Positions 25,485-37,382 of a stretch of DNA of 64,000 bases are shown piece after piece. Source of the stretch: Sparassis latifolia (taxonomy: Eukaryota; Basidiomycota; Agaricomycetes; Polyporales; Sparassidaceae). Where the stretch lies: assembly GCA_018466975.1 (NCBI GenBank), contig CM031563.1, positions 1,612,001 through 1,676,000 of the forward strand, in the 5' to 3' direction. Numbering within the stretch: the stretch's first letter is position 1; every line of letters starts with the position of its first letter. Under the pieces are notes generated by a model, which was given only the letters and a program-made list of their open reading frames with translations, was not told where the DNA came from and ran no database searches. The position numbers were made by a program, and so were the translations under genes.

Positions 25485-25860
25485 TCGTCCCCTTCTACCA
25501 AGGCACGTTCAGCGACAATTTGTCGCTATTCCCAGCTTCCAATCGAACTGTACATGCTAGAAGCACAACTACACATACCACCTTCGTAGTGTTCTTACCC
25601 TGTATACCTCTGTCTGATGAGTTGTTACCATAAAGTCCCGTTATTTTCTTGATTTTTATTCGGTATTTAAACCACGAGTGCAAAAATTCAATCATTAGTT
25701 ATCCCATAATGATACAGTCCAAACTATAGCCATAACATACGAGTGTCATACACACTACCTCAGCAGCCAAGATGAAACCCCATGCACATCAAATCGCTTC
25801 TCTTCGGCGGCTCATGCCTGCCAACCGGTTCATAATGTTGTGCTGTGCAGCCAGCGCCGA
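25485..25860. other. Convergent 3' intergenic region
   Basis: Short AT-rich space between the 3' ends of the nuclease gene and the HbrB gene. Nothing specific is seen. Confidence 0.6.
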
Positions 25861-27798
25861 TTAGCCACGCGCTAGCGACGTACTAATAGCCAGCGCACGC
25901 ACCTGCTGGCCCGAATCCTTTTCCGCATCCTCCTCGATCCCGCCTTCCTCCTCGCCTCGGTGTATGCTCTCGTCCCAGGTATCCACGTCTGGACTTCTGC
26001 ATGATCAATGAAGTACACTCGTCAGCTCATGGGCAGCACGATAGCACAAAGGACACCTCACCTGAGCGAATCAAAGAACTCCTTCTCGCGTCGCGGGCTC
26101 GTGAACGCGACACCTCCAACGCCGCCAATACGCGGGGTCTCGCCACCCTCCTCGTCGACATCCGCGGGGTAGTCATATTTTTGGGCGATGCGCCCACGGC
26201 GGTCGCGTGGAAGCCCGTCAGCGACGAACGACGGCGCACCCGTGCCCGCGGAGGCGCGCTGCAGATGAGGTAATGGCGCACGCACTGCGCGAAGGAGGTG
26301 CTGTACTGCTGCCTCACCCGCGCTTGGCGGCGGCGGAGGTGCGGTGAGCGAGAACGTAGGCGCACGTTGCGGGTGCTGTGATACGAGTACGAGCAGCCTG
26401 CGGAGCACGAATTTAGCGTAAGGGTTTCGTGAATCAGGTGAGCACGTACATTTGCTGTAGGCGCGGCTGCTGGAGGACCGGGTTCTCAGCCTCTTCTTTA
26501 GGAAGCGTAAGGCGCGCATACAGTCGCGGGAAGAGTGGAAGAATGATTCGGTCACGGAAAGACTGGAGCGCCACTGTACGTACATCGATCTGGGGCGTGG
26601 ACTGAAGCATCAAGGACGAGATCGAGCCCTTGCCGTTCTGCGATGTCACTGGTGAGTTTGCTTTGTGCGCTTTTGGCATACGGTACAGTGATAGCAGTAA
26701 TGGGTCTGTCTGCAGCGGCAGCAGTGCCTGGTCGAATATGTGAGTATGCAGTCTACAGCACTGGGACAGACTTGGACTCACGCCTTCAACGTATGGCAGG
26801 ATCTGGTCCCAGAAGAAACCCCAGAGCTCTACTATCCTTGCTACCAACTTCTCGTCCTCTATGCCCGACAACTTCGCGTTCAGCGTTACCATACCTGATG
26901 CAAGTAACTCTGATGTATCATGCTCCAGTGTAGTGAGTGCCTTGGATGGCGACGCGGACACGACAATTTGGACGTGGCGCTTCACAAGCTGATTCAGGTC
27001 CTCACTGCACTACATTCAGTTACCGGAACACCAAACAATCGAGTGCACTCACAGTGGAACTCGCAGTGGCTCGCCGTTGAAAAGCGGAAGGATATGGACA
27101 TGGAGCGAAGCCCACGGATTTTCGCCGGACGAACCTGACGACATACTCGATCCGGCGGATGGAGCCATGCCAAGGGAAACCGTGGACTGTGCAGCAGAGA
27201 GAGCAGGAGTAAGGGATGGGAGGTGTGCGAGGTTGCCCAGTCGATGCATCTCACGGGAGACGAGCTTCGAATCGTATGTCCGCGACGAGGACGCCTAAGG
27301 AAGAACGCTTATGTCAACGGCTTCGCCGGGTAGGACCGAGTGATGTGTACCGCGTACCTTCGTCGGGGATATGTGGCCCTTGACCTGCGCGCCGGATGTC
27401 GCGGTCATCGGTGTCGGTGAAGGGGAAGGCTCACGGGGAATGGTGCCGAGAGTGGACTCTGCGCGAGAATGGGAGCGCACTGGAAGAAACTGGGAAGGGA
27501 TGGGCGAGGAACGCTGGATTAAAGCTGAGCTCCCTGAAGCGGCAGACAATAGCAATTCTGGGAGAAAGGCAAGTCTTTTGGGGGGAGTGTCAGCGCTCGG
27601 TGGGACAGCATCACTGCTGGGGGCAGTGCCCGCGGGCGTGCTATTTCCACCGCCGCCCTGCAGCAATCCTCCCTGTCGCGGTGTCGCATCGCTCTGGCTA
27701 GATGAGCGCCGCCGTTCTGCATGCGCCTGCATGAGGACACTGCTGTCCTGCGATGAACGCCGGAATCGCGCAGTTGACATGAACGAGTTCTCCATCAT
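25861..27798 (-). CDS. BIT61: HbrB-like TORC2 subunit (Bit61/Bit2, PRR5-related)
   Basis: Subunit of TOR complex 2 by family (Pfam HbrB). Exons 27358-27798, 27053-27294, 26782-27004, 26450-26727, 26062-26397 and 25861-25996 total 1656 bases (551 residues). The first 150 residues are Ser/Pro-rich and probably disordered. The HbrB domain runs through 'DSKLVSREMHRLGNL', 'LHVHILPLFNGEPLR', 'EDLNQLVKRHVQIVV', 'ASGMVTLNAKL', 'ELWGFFWDQILPYVEG', 'LPLQTDPLLLSLYR' and 'QIDVRTVALQSFRD', the block shared with fungal HbrB proteins. The tail is acidic. The gene is divergent from the Qri7 gene, with 285 bases between start codons. Confidence 0.9.
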
Positions 27799-28083
27799 CG
27801 CAGGCTGTGCAGCGAGGAGGAAATGTCACAAGACTGAGAAATCGCCAGCTCGTTAAGATACACCCAGCGCTGTGCTCCGAACCGTTGTCGTCGTTGACAG
27901 TATCGAACAAGGGGAGATAGAAATACGCGGTCGACCATGACGAAAACGATGACCGGCCGAGATGACATTCAAGGGGGTTTCCGGCCAATTATGGCCTCTG
28001 AGCAATGTAACTCCAAAAAAGGCATATTTAGGGAATTTATTCCGAGTTATCTCGGAAATGCTGATTTTCCTCCCCAATTCCGG
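27799..28083. promoter_or_regulatory. Bidirectional promoter region (HbrB / Qri7)
   Basis: The 285-base space between two divergent start codons must hold both promoters. No recognised element was assigned; there is an AT-rich patch around 28000-28060. Confidence 0.4.
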
Positions 28084-29594
28084 ATGTTTGGCAGAGCTCG
28101 ACGATGTCTTCGTCTCCTTGCCCCGAGTCACCGTGTCTATACTCGCCAGGAAGGCAGGGATTTTACCGTTCTCGCCGTAGAGTCATCCGCCGATGACACT
28201 TGCGCCGCAATTGTCACCTCGGACCGCCAGATTCTCTCTAATGTGGTTGTGAGGCAGGATTCTTTGTGAGCACGTCCAGTATCGCGAGTTAGGGTGTTTA
28301 GGACTGAGTCTTGAACATCTAGTCATGCACCATATGGCGGGATACACCCCTATGTTGCCATTGAGGCGCATCAATTGAACATGGTATACGGCATCAGACT
28401 TACAACAGAGAAGTGTTGGAATGCTCATACGATTCCCTTCAGCCAGGTGCGGTACAACAAGCATTGGCGGAAGCAAACATGGCAGTCACTGGCGTGGACG
28501 GCATTGCCTTCACCCGCGGACCCGGTACGCTCCCGTTCTGCAATTCTCCCTTTGACTAAGGACTGTAGGTATCGGTGGTTGTCTCAGCGTCGGCTCCAAT
28601 GCCGCTAAGACCCTTGCTGCCGCACTGAACAAACCGCTAGTGGGAGTTCATCATATGGTGCGCTTGGCTTCCGTCGCGTCAAAAACTTACCTAACAGCTC
28701 CCAGCAAGCACACGCCCTGACGCCCTTCCTGACGACTCCCCTTGAGTCACTCCCAGAATACCCCTTCCTCACGCTCCTCGTGTCTGGCGGACATACGCTC
28801 CTGCTCCTCGCGACAACTCCGACCACGTTCCACACCCTCGCGACAGCGCTGGACGAGAGCATCGGCCGCGCGTTCGACAAGGTCTCGCGCATGCTTAAGC
28901 TGCAGTGGTCCGCGCTCGGGCCCGGGGCCGCTCTGGAACAGTTCTGCTTGGAAACTCCGGATCCCGACGCGGATGCTGGGGAGGCGATTCCGGACATCCC
29001 GCGACCTATGCCTGGCAGGCTGGCGTTCTCATACACCGGCCTGCACTCGACGGTGGAGCGGTACCTGCACTCTCGCGGTGGCACGGTGGGCGCGCCAACC
29101 CGGTTGGCACTGGCACGTGCGTTCCAGGAGGCAGCGGTGGGCCAGCTCGAGGACAAGCTCGCGCTAGGGCTTGAGCAGTGTCGAAGGCAGGGTGTGGATA
29201 TACGCCACGTCGTCGTGAGCGGGGGTGTCGCGAGCAATGCGTTTCTGCGAGAAAGGTCAGTAGCTGCCCTATCTCTTCGCATTGCACATTCTAATTTGTA
29301 TGTGGAGATTGCGCATGTGCTTGGACGCCGCTAGCTCTGATGTGCCTATCTCACTGGTGTTTCCCCCACCGTCACTGTGCACTGGTGCGTTCTGCACTTT
29401 TGCATATCTACTCGCATTGCTGACCTGCTTGGTGTGCAGACAACGCAGTAATGATTGCCTGGGCATCCATGGACCGGTTTCTCGCAGGCGATACAGACGC
29501 ATATTCGGTTGCGCTACGGGTGAAGTGGCCTATCGAGGAGTTGGCTATGTCCGCGTCTCCGCCTGGCACAGCGAACGACCAACAGTCAAAGTAG
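28084..29594 (+). CDS. QRI7: Mitochondrial tRNA N6-threonylcarbamoyladenosine transferase (Qri7/OSGEPL1, TsaD-Kae1 family)
   Basis: Transfers the threonylcarbamoyl group to A37 of ANN-decoding tRNAs in mitochondria. Exons 28084-28265, 28323-28383, 28443-28524, 28569-28657, 28705-29255, 29308-29384 and 29440-29594 sum to 1197 bases (398 residues). The N-terminus (MFGRARRCLRLLAPSHR) is an Arg-rich presequence, pointing to Qri7 rather than cytosolic Kae1. Family motifs are 'VLAVESSADDTCAA', 'PYGGIHPYVAIEAH', 'GIGGCLSVG', the metal-binding 'VHHMQAH', 'FLTLLVSGGHT', 'DKVSRMLKL', 'VVVSGGVASNAFLRERL' and 'DNAVMIAWA'. All splice sites are GT-AG. Confidence 0.93.
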
Positions 29595-30133
29595 CAAACA
29601 AAAGTATAATATGGTATTTTCGGCGTATGTCCGCTTGGCACCTATAAGCTAGCTTAATCTGACGAATCACAGCGCAGAGTCTGCACAATTGAGTTATCGC
29701 CGTGTCCAGCAGCAGATCTGGGGTTGTCATTGCGCACGCGTGAGTCTGGGCAGGCCGCCTCGGCGTACTATGATATCATCGCGGAGGCCCGTGTCAACAC
29801 TTTATGCTGCCACCTGGAGTCCTCGGAGGATTATTTCTGCAGATAGGAGATAGCGATCCTACTCAACGACGGGGAGATCAAGGCTTCTCTCGCGTACCAT
29901 TATTTCGCTTGTCGTGCGAATCGCGAGTGGTGCGCGTTGAGCACGGCATGACTGGATGTAGGCCAACCTTGCTTTGATGTCTGCTATTTGCAGGGCGACA
30001 GCTCAACCTGTCGCAAGCGTCCAGCATAAAAATACATGAATTATGGATCATACAGTCAGGTAAAGCACGTGGCAACGCCACCTAGTGCACGATGATACAG
30101 GGTCCTCTGAAGCACCAAATAGACAAAACTGAA
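29595..30133. other. Convergent intergenic region
   Basis: The space between the 3' ends of the Qri7 gene and the first monooxygenase gene. Short frames only; nothing recognised. Confidence 0.6.
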
Positions 30134-32053
30134 CTACGCCGATTCGGGCGAGCCTTCCCGCTGCGACTCGCTCACCAGAATGCTGTACGAGAGCCTGCGT
30201 GGTCCGCGCTCTCGGATAATGCCCCACTGCACCCACCAAGTGTCCGCGTCGTCCTCGGGATCATATCCGTAAATCGACTCCATGGCCTGCGGAGAGATCA
30301 GTAAAGGAGATCGAAGCTGAGAATACACGACCGACCTCCTGCATCACAGTGTACTTGTCCTCCCGTGCTCGCGTCAACAATGAATCCGCCTTGTCCTTGG
30401 ACAACTGCTTCTGGTGCAGAGCCTCTTCAACGCCTGGAGGCATTGAGAGCGCAAATGGGTTCGTGCTCGCGATCTTGAGCACGTTGTTCAGGCGGTTCTG
30501 ACGTATCTCCTGCAGTGCAGAGAGGAAGACCGGTATTTGGTCCTTGCGCGATAAATTGCGGAAGAGCCGACTTAGGACGAACCCATCGCCCGTCGCGAGG
30601 GTCATTGCGTACTGGGACCCTGGCTGGTCAACGTCAGCAGCGCGTCAGGGACTGTGCCGCAATAGTGACTTACCAGGATGGGGTGTGCAGCCTCCCCGAT
30701 GACCAGCAGAGGGCCATCTGGGTGAACCCAATTTTCAAGATGTGGTCGCTCGACCACCGGAACACAGATCACGACGGAGGCGGCTTTCGCAATCTTCATC
30801 AACCTGGACCAGTGAATCAGACCGAAATACGAGTCGCATAGTATCGGATGACCCACCGCGGTTCACAGTCCACCAGTGCGCGTTCCAGGTTCGCTCGTCC
30901 GACTTCCGATATGGTTGCGTCCGAATCAGGTTCTCCGGGTGCCCATAGGTGGAGGGAATATTGATTTTCGCCCTGACTTCATTGCTCGGATCAACCTCAT
31001 CCCGCAATTCGGCCAGAAGACATGCGGGACACATACGATTGCAAAACCCATCGCGCCGTGGTCCGCACCTACCCACACAGTATGGTACTGAACGACGAAT
31101 GCAGGTTAGTAGAGTGCTGCCAGATCCGGTATCGTCGTCACTCACTGCCTGCTCGTAGAGGTCTACTAAGTCAGGATCTTCACGCATTTTTGCCTCCTCT
31201 ATAACAACACTTGGAAGACCAGTTCATGAACTTTATGCGAATCTGACTGCTGCGAATATACGTACTTGAACATCATCCTGTTGAGGAATTCTTTGTGCTC
31301 TTTGTCACCGATAATCATCGCGCGAGACAGACCCGAAGTACCATCCGCGCCAATGACCACATCGCCCTCGATGACCTCTCCGGATATCAACCTGACAAAC
31401 GGCCTCTCCTTCCGAACAGTGATCTCCACAACTTTCGCGTTAGAACGGATGGTGGCCCCGTTCTGGCGCGCAAAATGGACCAGCAACTTTCGCAAATTCG
31501 CATACTCGGAGGGGATCAGGCTTTTCGTACGGGGAATGAAGTGGACACACGCGCACATGCATGGAGAGAAATTCGCCGCCAGTCTCTTCCACCATCTCCT
31601 TTTCCAGATGTGCACCGAGGAGGTTCTGGCCCGTCTCGTCTAGCCAAACAAGGGCGTTTTAGTGTTGTCTGTCGAAGGGTAACAATCAACCACGCACAGC
31701 TCATGAAGGTTGAGTGCCTGGAGGCAACGCTGAACTCCTTCAACTGCTTCCCCATTCCCCAACGGTAGTAAACCTTGGAATTGTTGAACGGTACCTTGCA
31801 ACCCCCTGCAAGTGCCGTCTGCTCGCGAATATATCAGCCCAATACTACCGAGAAGATATATTCGTTTACCACTTCCATGTCACCGCCCTCATTCACTAGG
31901 GTTACCCGATGACCGATTCGGGCGAGTCCAAGGGCTGTCGTAAGGCCGGAAATACTTCCTCCAACAATAACGAACTCGATGGCCAAGAAGTCAGGGGGGG
32001 TATGCTGGAACAGTGTTAGAACATCGAGCAGAGAGAAGAGGAGAACACACCAT
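30134..32053 (-). CDS. FAD-dependent monooxygenase (aromatic hydroxylase-like), copy A
   Basis: Flavoprotein monooxygenase of the salicylate/phenol hydroxylase-like class (Pfam FAD_binding_3), about 460 residues; substrate unknown. The coding start is a lone ATG exon (32051-32053) followed at once by a 46-base intron (32005-32050). The second exon carries the dinucleotide-binding 'VIVGGSISGLTTALGLARIG'. Other landmarks are 'GGCKVP', 'YYRWGMGKQL', 'ISGEVIEGDVVIGADG' (the DG motif), 'WVGADHGAMGFAI', 'LHLWAPGEP' and 'PLLVIGEAAHPIL' (the GD-type motif that contacts FAD). The tail is 'IYGYDPEDDADTWWVQWG'. About 11 introns occur at the same places as in the neighbouring copy B, so the two genes arose by local duplication. 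No membrane anchor or signal peptide is evident. Confidence 0.88.
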
Positions 32054-33490
32054 GGTCAGGACATGAGATGGAGCCGACATGAAAAATCAAGAGCACGCCC
32101 GCGGGTTAGTATAAGTACAGGAGGAGTGTTCCACTACCCATAAGCCCCAAAACGCCTCGGATGATCGAAACCATAGGTATCAATAGACGCAAGGTACGCC
32201 CTAACGCCCCTCTCCCGCAATCTCAGCTGCTCACCTAATTTTTGAGCCTTTAACCACATCTTGCTCATCCGCTCCACCATGGGAAACGGCGGGATGACTC
32301 GGAATATCCTGTGCTGGGCAGTGCGGATGCGGAAAATTGTCTCCCCCTTTCCTCAGCCTCTACTTTCGTCATTACAATTCCTCGTGATTATGGATCGATG
32401 GCGTCACGAGGATTCGACGTCCTAATCTGTCTCTGGCGTTCTCGTAGTCGGCAGGATCCGGAGTCGACGATACGTATATATTCTTTATCGGCTTTTCTGA
32501 CACTTAAATCGGTCTGCCCAGTAATCTGTATGTTCAACCAGTGCGGTGTCGAGGAACCGTCCCTTTTGTGCTTCAAACCGTGATATGATTGTCTCAGAGG
32601 TCTGATCAGTGAACAATATTGCTTCTGACTCTTGAGCATACTACAGTAGACCGCCGTCATCATGAGTGCCTGGAGGCTGCAATATTACAGCTGTTTGCAC
32701 AATTCGAATGGCCGTCATACGGTGGCGCGTCTTGCTCGGAGAGTCCAATTCCAACGCAAGGGCCTCAGTTTGCAGGACAGGTGGCGATATATTGTCACTA
32801 GTAGTTCATAGTCCCCCGAAGCCTGCAGATGACGAATTCAATGCGACAGTAACGCACGTACGAGTTCTGCACCCCAACGTCAACCCTCGCACAAGTACTA
32901 GGACCAACACCACGACAACACCACTACTTTTTCGTGCTACTAACAGTGGTCGTAACAAACACTGCTAACACAGAGTACGCAGTACCCGTTCACACGTTTT
33001 GCGAGCCGCCATAAGGGTCAAATTGAAATACGGTGACCAAGGTACATATCTCCACAAGCAGGTGTCAATCTCTGCTGGGTGAGAATCCACATTGCAAAAG
33101 TTGAAGGTGTAGTACATTGGCAGTACTTGTATTGCCAGCCTGAGAAAACTGGCGTTCCTGATTGTCGGTCAACACACTCCCCTCGCTCTCTTACGTCTGA
33201 GGGTACGTCCCGTGGGCTTAGAGACAACATAAGAGACTGGCAGCGAGGATCCCAATTTGCTGTAGTCCCTACCTCGGCTGCAGCTGTGTGCAAGTATCTG
33301 ACCGCCCTTGCAGGAAATACTTCTAGACAATAACATCGACACACGATTGACCATAGATAGTACATACATGAATGTAACTTGAACAGACAGGACAAACCAC
33401 CATCCAAAGCCACTTACGTGGTAATAATATCTCTTGAAATCTTTGAGATGTTGAGCTAGGTGGGTGCACGACTACTTCAAATGAGGAGAT
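32054..33490. other. Intergenic between the two monooxygenase genes
   Basis: About 1.4 kb. A 131-codon minus-strand frame at 33018-33413 and shorter ones exist, but no motif or splice-consistent gene was recognised. It contains the upstream region of copy A and the 3' flank of copy B. Confidence 0.5.
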
Positions 33491-35364
33491 TCAAGGCTGC
33501 CTTGACGAACTCACTGCGGTGTCGGACGAGACGACTCTGGAAGCACGCTCCAGGGGTAAACCCCACTTCACCCACCAGTTTTCCACCTCATCTTCAGGAT
33601 CAAAGCCGTGGATATTCAAAAAAGCCTGTCCGATAACTCAGTCGGATACCATGGCATGTACAGAAACAGTACACACCTCCTGCAGTAGCACCCATTTGTC
33701 TGCAGGGGGCTCCTCCGTCTCAGTCTCATCCTTGGACTTGGGTTTCACCTCTGGCATTGTGAGGGCAAAGGGATTTGTACTAGCGATCTGCATGACGTCC
33801 TTTAGGCGTTGTTGACGGACCTCCTGTACCGCGGAGAGGAAAGTCGTAATCTGATCTCTGCGAGTTAGATGCTGAAACAAGCGGCCCAGCGCCATTCCGT
33901 CACACGCTGCCACGACTAGCGTGTATAACGATCCTGCCTGAACGGGATGAGCAGCTAGTCTCAAGTGCAAAGAGTCAATAACTCACGAGGAGATGATGTG
34001 CACCCTCACCGAGGACTAACAGCCGACCTTGCGGGTCTATCCACTCATCTAGGTGAGGTCGTTCTGTCATGGGTATACGAACCACCTTCATCGCCAACTT
34101 TGCTAGCCGGAGCAACCTGCACCAATCTCGTGAGATGGGCATATGTCGTGTGAACAGGTAAGGTCGAACCCTGGTACGCAACCCTCCAGTGCACTCTCTA
34201 GCCTTTCGACTCCTACTTCCACTCTCTCACTTGCATTTGGCTCCCCGGGAGCCCATACGTGAAGAGAGTAAAGATTTTGACCCTAATATTCTTTGCATTG
34301 ATCTCCGATCTTTAACGAAACCTGAAGGACACTTACGATCGGGAAACCCATCGCACCACGATCTGTACCCCACCATGCAGTCATCTGGATCTACAATGTA
34401 CAGGAAAGTGGTAAGATTCTGAGATCGACTGAGAATGTTCGTCCAACCAACCTTCCGTGTGAGTTCTCGTGTTTCATCGTCCATTTGCGATATTGGGATC
34501 ACGGAGCTTCGGAAGACAACAGTCAGCGATTTTCCCGCAACAGGTTGAACAGCTACCCACTTGTACATCATTCTCCCCAAATATTCCTCGTGGTCTCTAT
34601 CGCCGAGGATGACCGAACGGCAGAGACCCGAGGCACCATCCGCTCCAATGATCGCATCGGCCTCCAAAACTTCTCCAGACGCGAGAGTTACTGACGGCCT
34701 CTCCGGATGAGCATTGATCGAGAGCACTTTCGTATTCAGCTTGATGGTAACACCATTTTCTTCCGCAGCCTCGAATAGTATTCTCCGCAAATCGCCAAAC
34801 TGGGCGCACAACAGAACGAGGTTACGTGTGGGTTGGGTGTGTAGGGGAGAAGGACGCACATGCATACAGATGAATTCGCCGCCAAGCTGTTCCACTACTT
34901 CCTCTTCCAGCACGTGCCCTCCCTGGAACCCACCCGTCTCATCTAGAGGAGTGAAAGACAAGATGTAAGCACAACTGAGAGGAGAAAAATTGACTACGCA
35001 CAGGATACGAACTCTGCTCCTCTCACCACGAGGCCGGCCTCCATCAAGCGCTTTCCCATTCCCCATCGGAAGAAAATCTTAGTGAGGTTAGTAGGGACTC
35101 GACATCCGCCTGAAAGTGGTGTCTGGATACAAAAGTTTGAGCGCAGTGCCATGTAGAGGTGTTAACCTTCCTTACCTGCTCTTTGGTAGCCTGTTGTTCC
35201 AACAGCGTTACGCGATGGCCAGCACGGCTGAGCCCGATCGCAGAGCAAAGGCCAGCAATACCTCCGCCAACGACTACAAATTCAATAGGAAGAAGATCAG
35301 AAGCGCTCTGTAGCCGTGTGAGTGTGCCATTTTAACGCAAACGGAGCAAGGAAGGACGCACCAT
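33491..35364 (-). CDS. FAD-dependent monooxygenase (aromatic hydroxylase-like), copy B
   Basis: Paralogue of copy A on the same strand. The coding start is again an isolated ATG (35362-35364) followed by a 54-base intron (35308-35361). Landmarks are 'FVVVGGGIAGLCSAIGLSRAG', 'GGCRVPTNLTKIFFRWG', 'LASGEVLEADAIIGADG', 'MTAWWGTDRGAMGFPI', 'LHVWAPGEP', 'RLLVLGEGAHHLL' and a tail 'IHGFDPEDEVENWWVKWG'. One intron inside the FAD domain is 57 bases, in frame and stop-free, so an ORF finder would include it. The usual GD(A)AHP motif is GEGAHH here (GEAAHP in copy A), with His in place of the Pro, a possible difference in the flavin loop. The reaction and substrate are unknown. Confidence 0.88.
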
Positions 35365-35724
35365 GGTATGCAGAAGTAAGGTGAACAGGAGGGTATCACC
35401 AAACTCTGAGTCGTGTGTTGATATAAGGAGCGGAACGTTCCACACATCCTTCCACGCAAGCGGGAATCACCGCCACATCCACGATGAAATTAGCGAGGTG
35501 CGATCTATATCTCCCTGAATTGGCTTATCTAAATGCGAGTGGCAGTACGGTACTGAATGACATTGTACGTAAACGTTGAGACACATGTGCCGAGCAGTAA
35601 TGACAATATTCAAGAATGAAGAGTGACCACACTTCGGCCATATCTTCGCACGAGTTTTCAACTCCAGGCGCGCTGCAAAACAGAGGCTGGGTAGCAACTG
35701 GTGGATGGAGAGAACGAGTCAGTG

Positions 35725-36076
35725 CAGGACCCTGGATAATCCCCCCAAAGGTCGTCGCCAAAACCCCCCCAATTTACAAAAATCTGTCCGGCCCATTTTT
35801 GGCCGGTTTAGGGAGTTTTTTGTCCGGAAATAGCGACATCCTCGCTCTGGGGATGTCCATTTTAGGCAATTTGTGGCTATTTTTAGCCTTTTTCGGCTTT
35901 TTCCGGCGATTTTCCGGCGATTTTTGCCCCAGAACAGTTCCATGTCCGGATAGTACGACGGCTACATGGTCCTTAGGGGGTCCATTTGTCCGGACATGAC
36001 GACGGCGTGAGGTCGATTTTCGCAAAAATCTGTCCGGATTTGGCGACGACCTTTGTGGGGATTATCCAGGGTCCTG
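35725..36076. mobile_element. MITE-like element, 352 bp, 35-bp terminal inverted repeats, 6-bp target duplication
   Basis: The ends are near-perfect inverted repeats of about 35 bases beginning CAGGACCCTGGATAATCCCC, differing at one position. A direct duplication TCAGTG flanks both sides (35719-35724 and 36077-36082). Inside, the octamer TGTCCGGA occurs four times in the same direction at 35821, 35943, 35987 and 36031; the last three are exactly 44 bases apart, like subterminal transposase-binding repeats. No transposase is encoded. The parent family cannot be named from this copy. Confidence 0.85.
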
Positions 36077-36082
36077 TCAGTG

Positions 36083-37382
36083 CCTGCCAAAACTTGCAAG
36101 TCAGTACTCGTCGATTCGATCGTACCGCTTGGACTCAATGCAGATCTCATCTTCTCTTCCACTAAGTGTATCTGACAATGTTGTCGCCAACACCCGCCGA
36201 CGTTCCGCCGCTTCCCAGTAAGTACAACGCCTAGTAAATTTCGGACTCCGTTGTAAAACGCTTCTCCTAATAAGGGATGCGAATACACTTCAGAACCCAA
36301 TGAGCAGATCAGATCAGATACGCGAATGGGCTCAGAACCCAGATCACCCAGCATTCAATTCCGAAGCGGACGTCCAAACCCTTCGTAGGGTGGTTGGGGT
36401 GACATTTTGAACGCGTCCATAAATCAGCACAAAACGGGCAAAGTATGGGTACTCACCATGGCTAGGGAGGCTAAACACGGTGTCTCACGCCTCCCGCGAA
36501 TCATGGTGGCAGAATTAGTTCACTGCTTGCTGATGGTATCAAAGTCCGCTGGTGCATGTGAGGTGCATGTGACTGATGTGAGCAGACAGGTGGCCTCAGT
36601 GAAGTTGCCAATTCGCTCAGCAAGTGAGCCGATGCACACCCGATGCACTAACGTTTGGTTGAACAGGTCGAAGTGATAAACGTTGTTCCTTCGCCCCAGG
36701 GCTGACCCTGCCACCTCACCTGGGAACAACCCAGAAAGAATAAAGCAGGCTTTAAGCAGCTAGCTCTCAAGGACTCGGGCACGCATGATGATGGGCCGAA
36801 CTTCCTGCATCTTGTCATCATACCTTACAAATTTGTGTAGCGCTTGTGGGCTGAACGAAGCACAAGGTTTGCACAAGACAATTGTCGCTGAGAGAAGTCT
36901 GTTTGTACACACGAAATCGTGGAGAACGAGGGGACTCGTGGAGTAAGTTTTGGGGTAGGTTCAGAAGAGAAAAAAGGGAATTAGTTTACAGCGCTTTGCA
37001 TAATTGCGTGAAACTCACCAAAACAAATCGCGTTATTGGGACAAACAAAGCCTTAAACGGAAGCTCGTGATCGAGTTCTACCATTCTAGAGAACTTGTAA
37101 ACATCTTCGTTCTCGATACCAGAATCTCACAGTAGGAACCAACCGGGAGAAAGAGATATTCTCGCAAGCTCTGAAAGGCGTCGGGAACGCCAGACCCGGC
37201 TCATAGAGGAGAGCCCCGAACCCCGCGGCCGGCAACCTCTCCACCTACCTGATATAGGTTTGTTTGCGCGGGCCAAATAGATGAGAAAAAATCCGCGCAA
37301 TTAATGCAAAGAGCTGTACGTAATATTCAGCTCCGACTGCCTCGGAGTCTCTGCTACTTCAGCAACACTACGGGGCACAGAG
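36083..37382. other. Intergenic, no gene recognised
   Basis: About 1.3 kb downstream of the inverted-repeat element. Reading frames are short (under 135 codons) and without motifs. Confidence 0.5.

Noticed and set aside
24770..25501. 243-codon antisense frame inside the resolvase gene
   Set aside because: It mirrors a GC-rich Ala/Arg-biased coding region; the plus-strand frame has clear domains and splice sites.
30134..35364. Secondary-metabolite gene cluster around the two monooxygenases
   Set aside because: No polyketide synthase, NRPS, terpene cyclase, transporter or pathway regulator is present nearby; neighbours are housekeeping genes.
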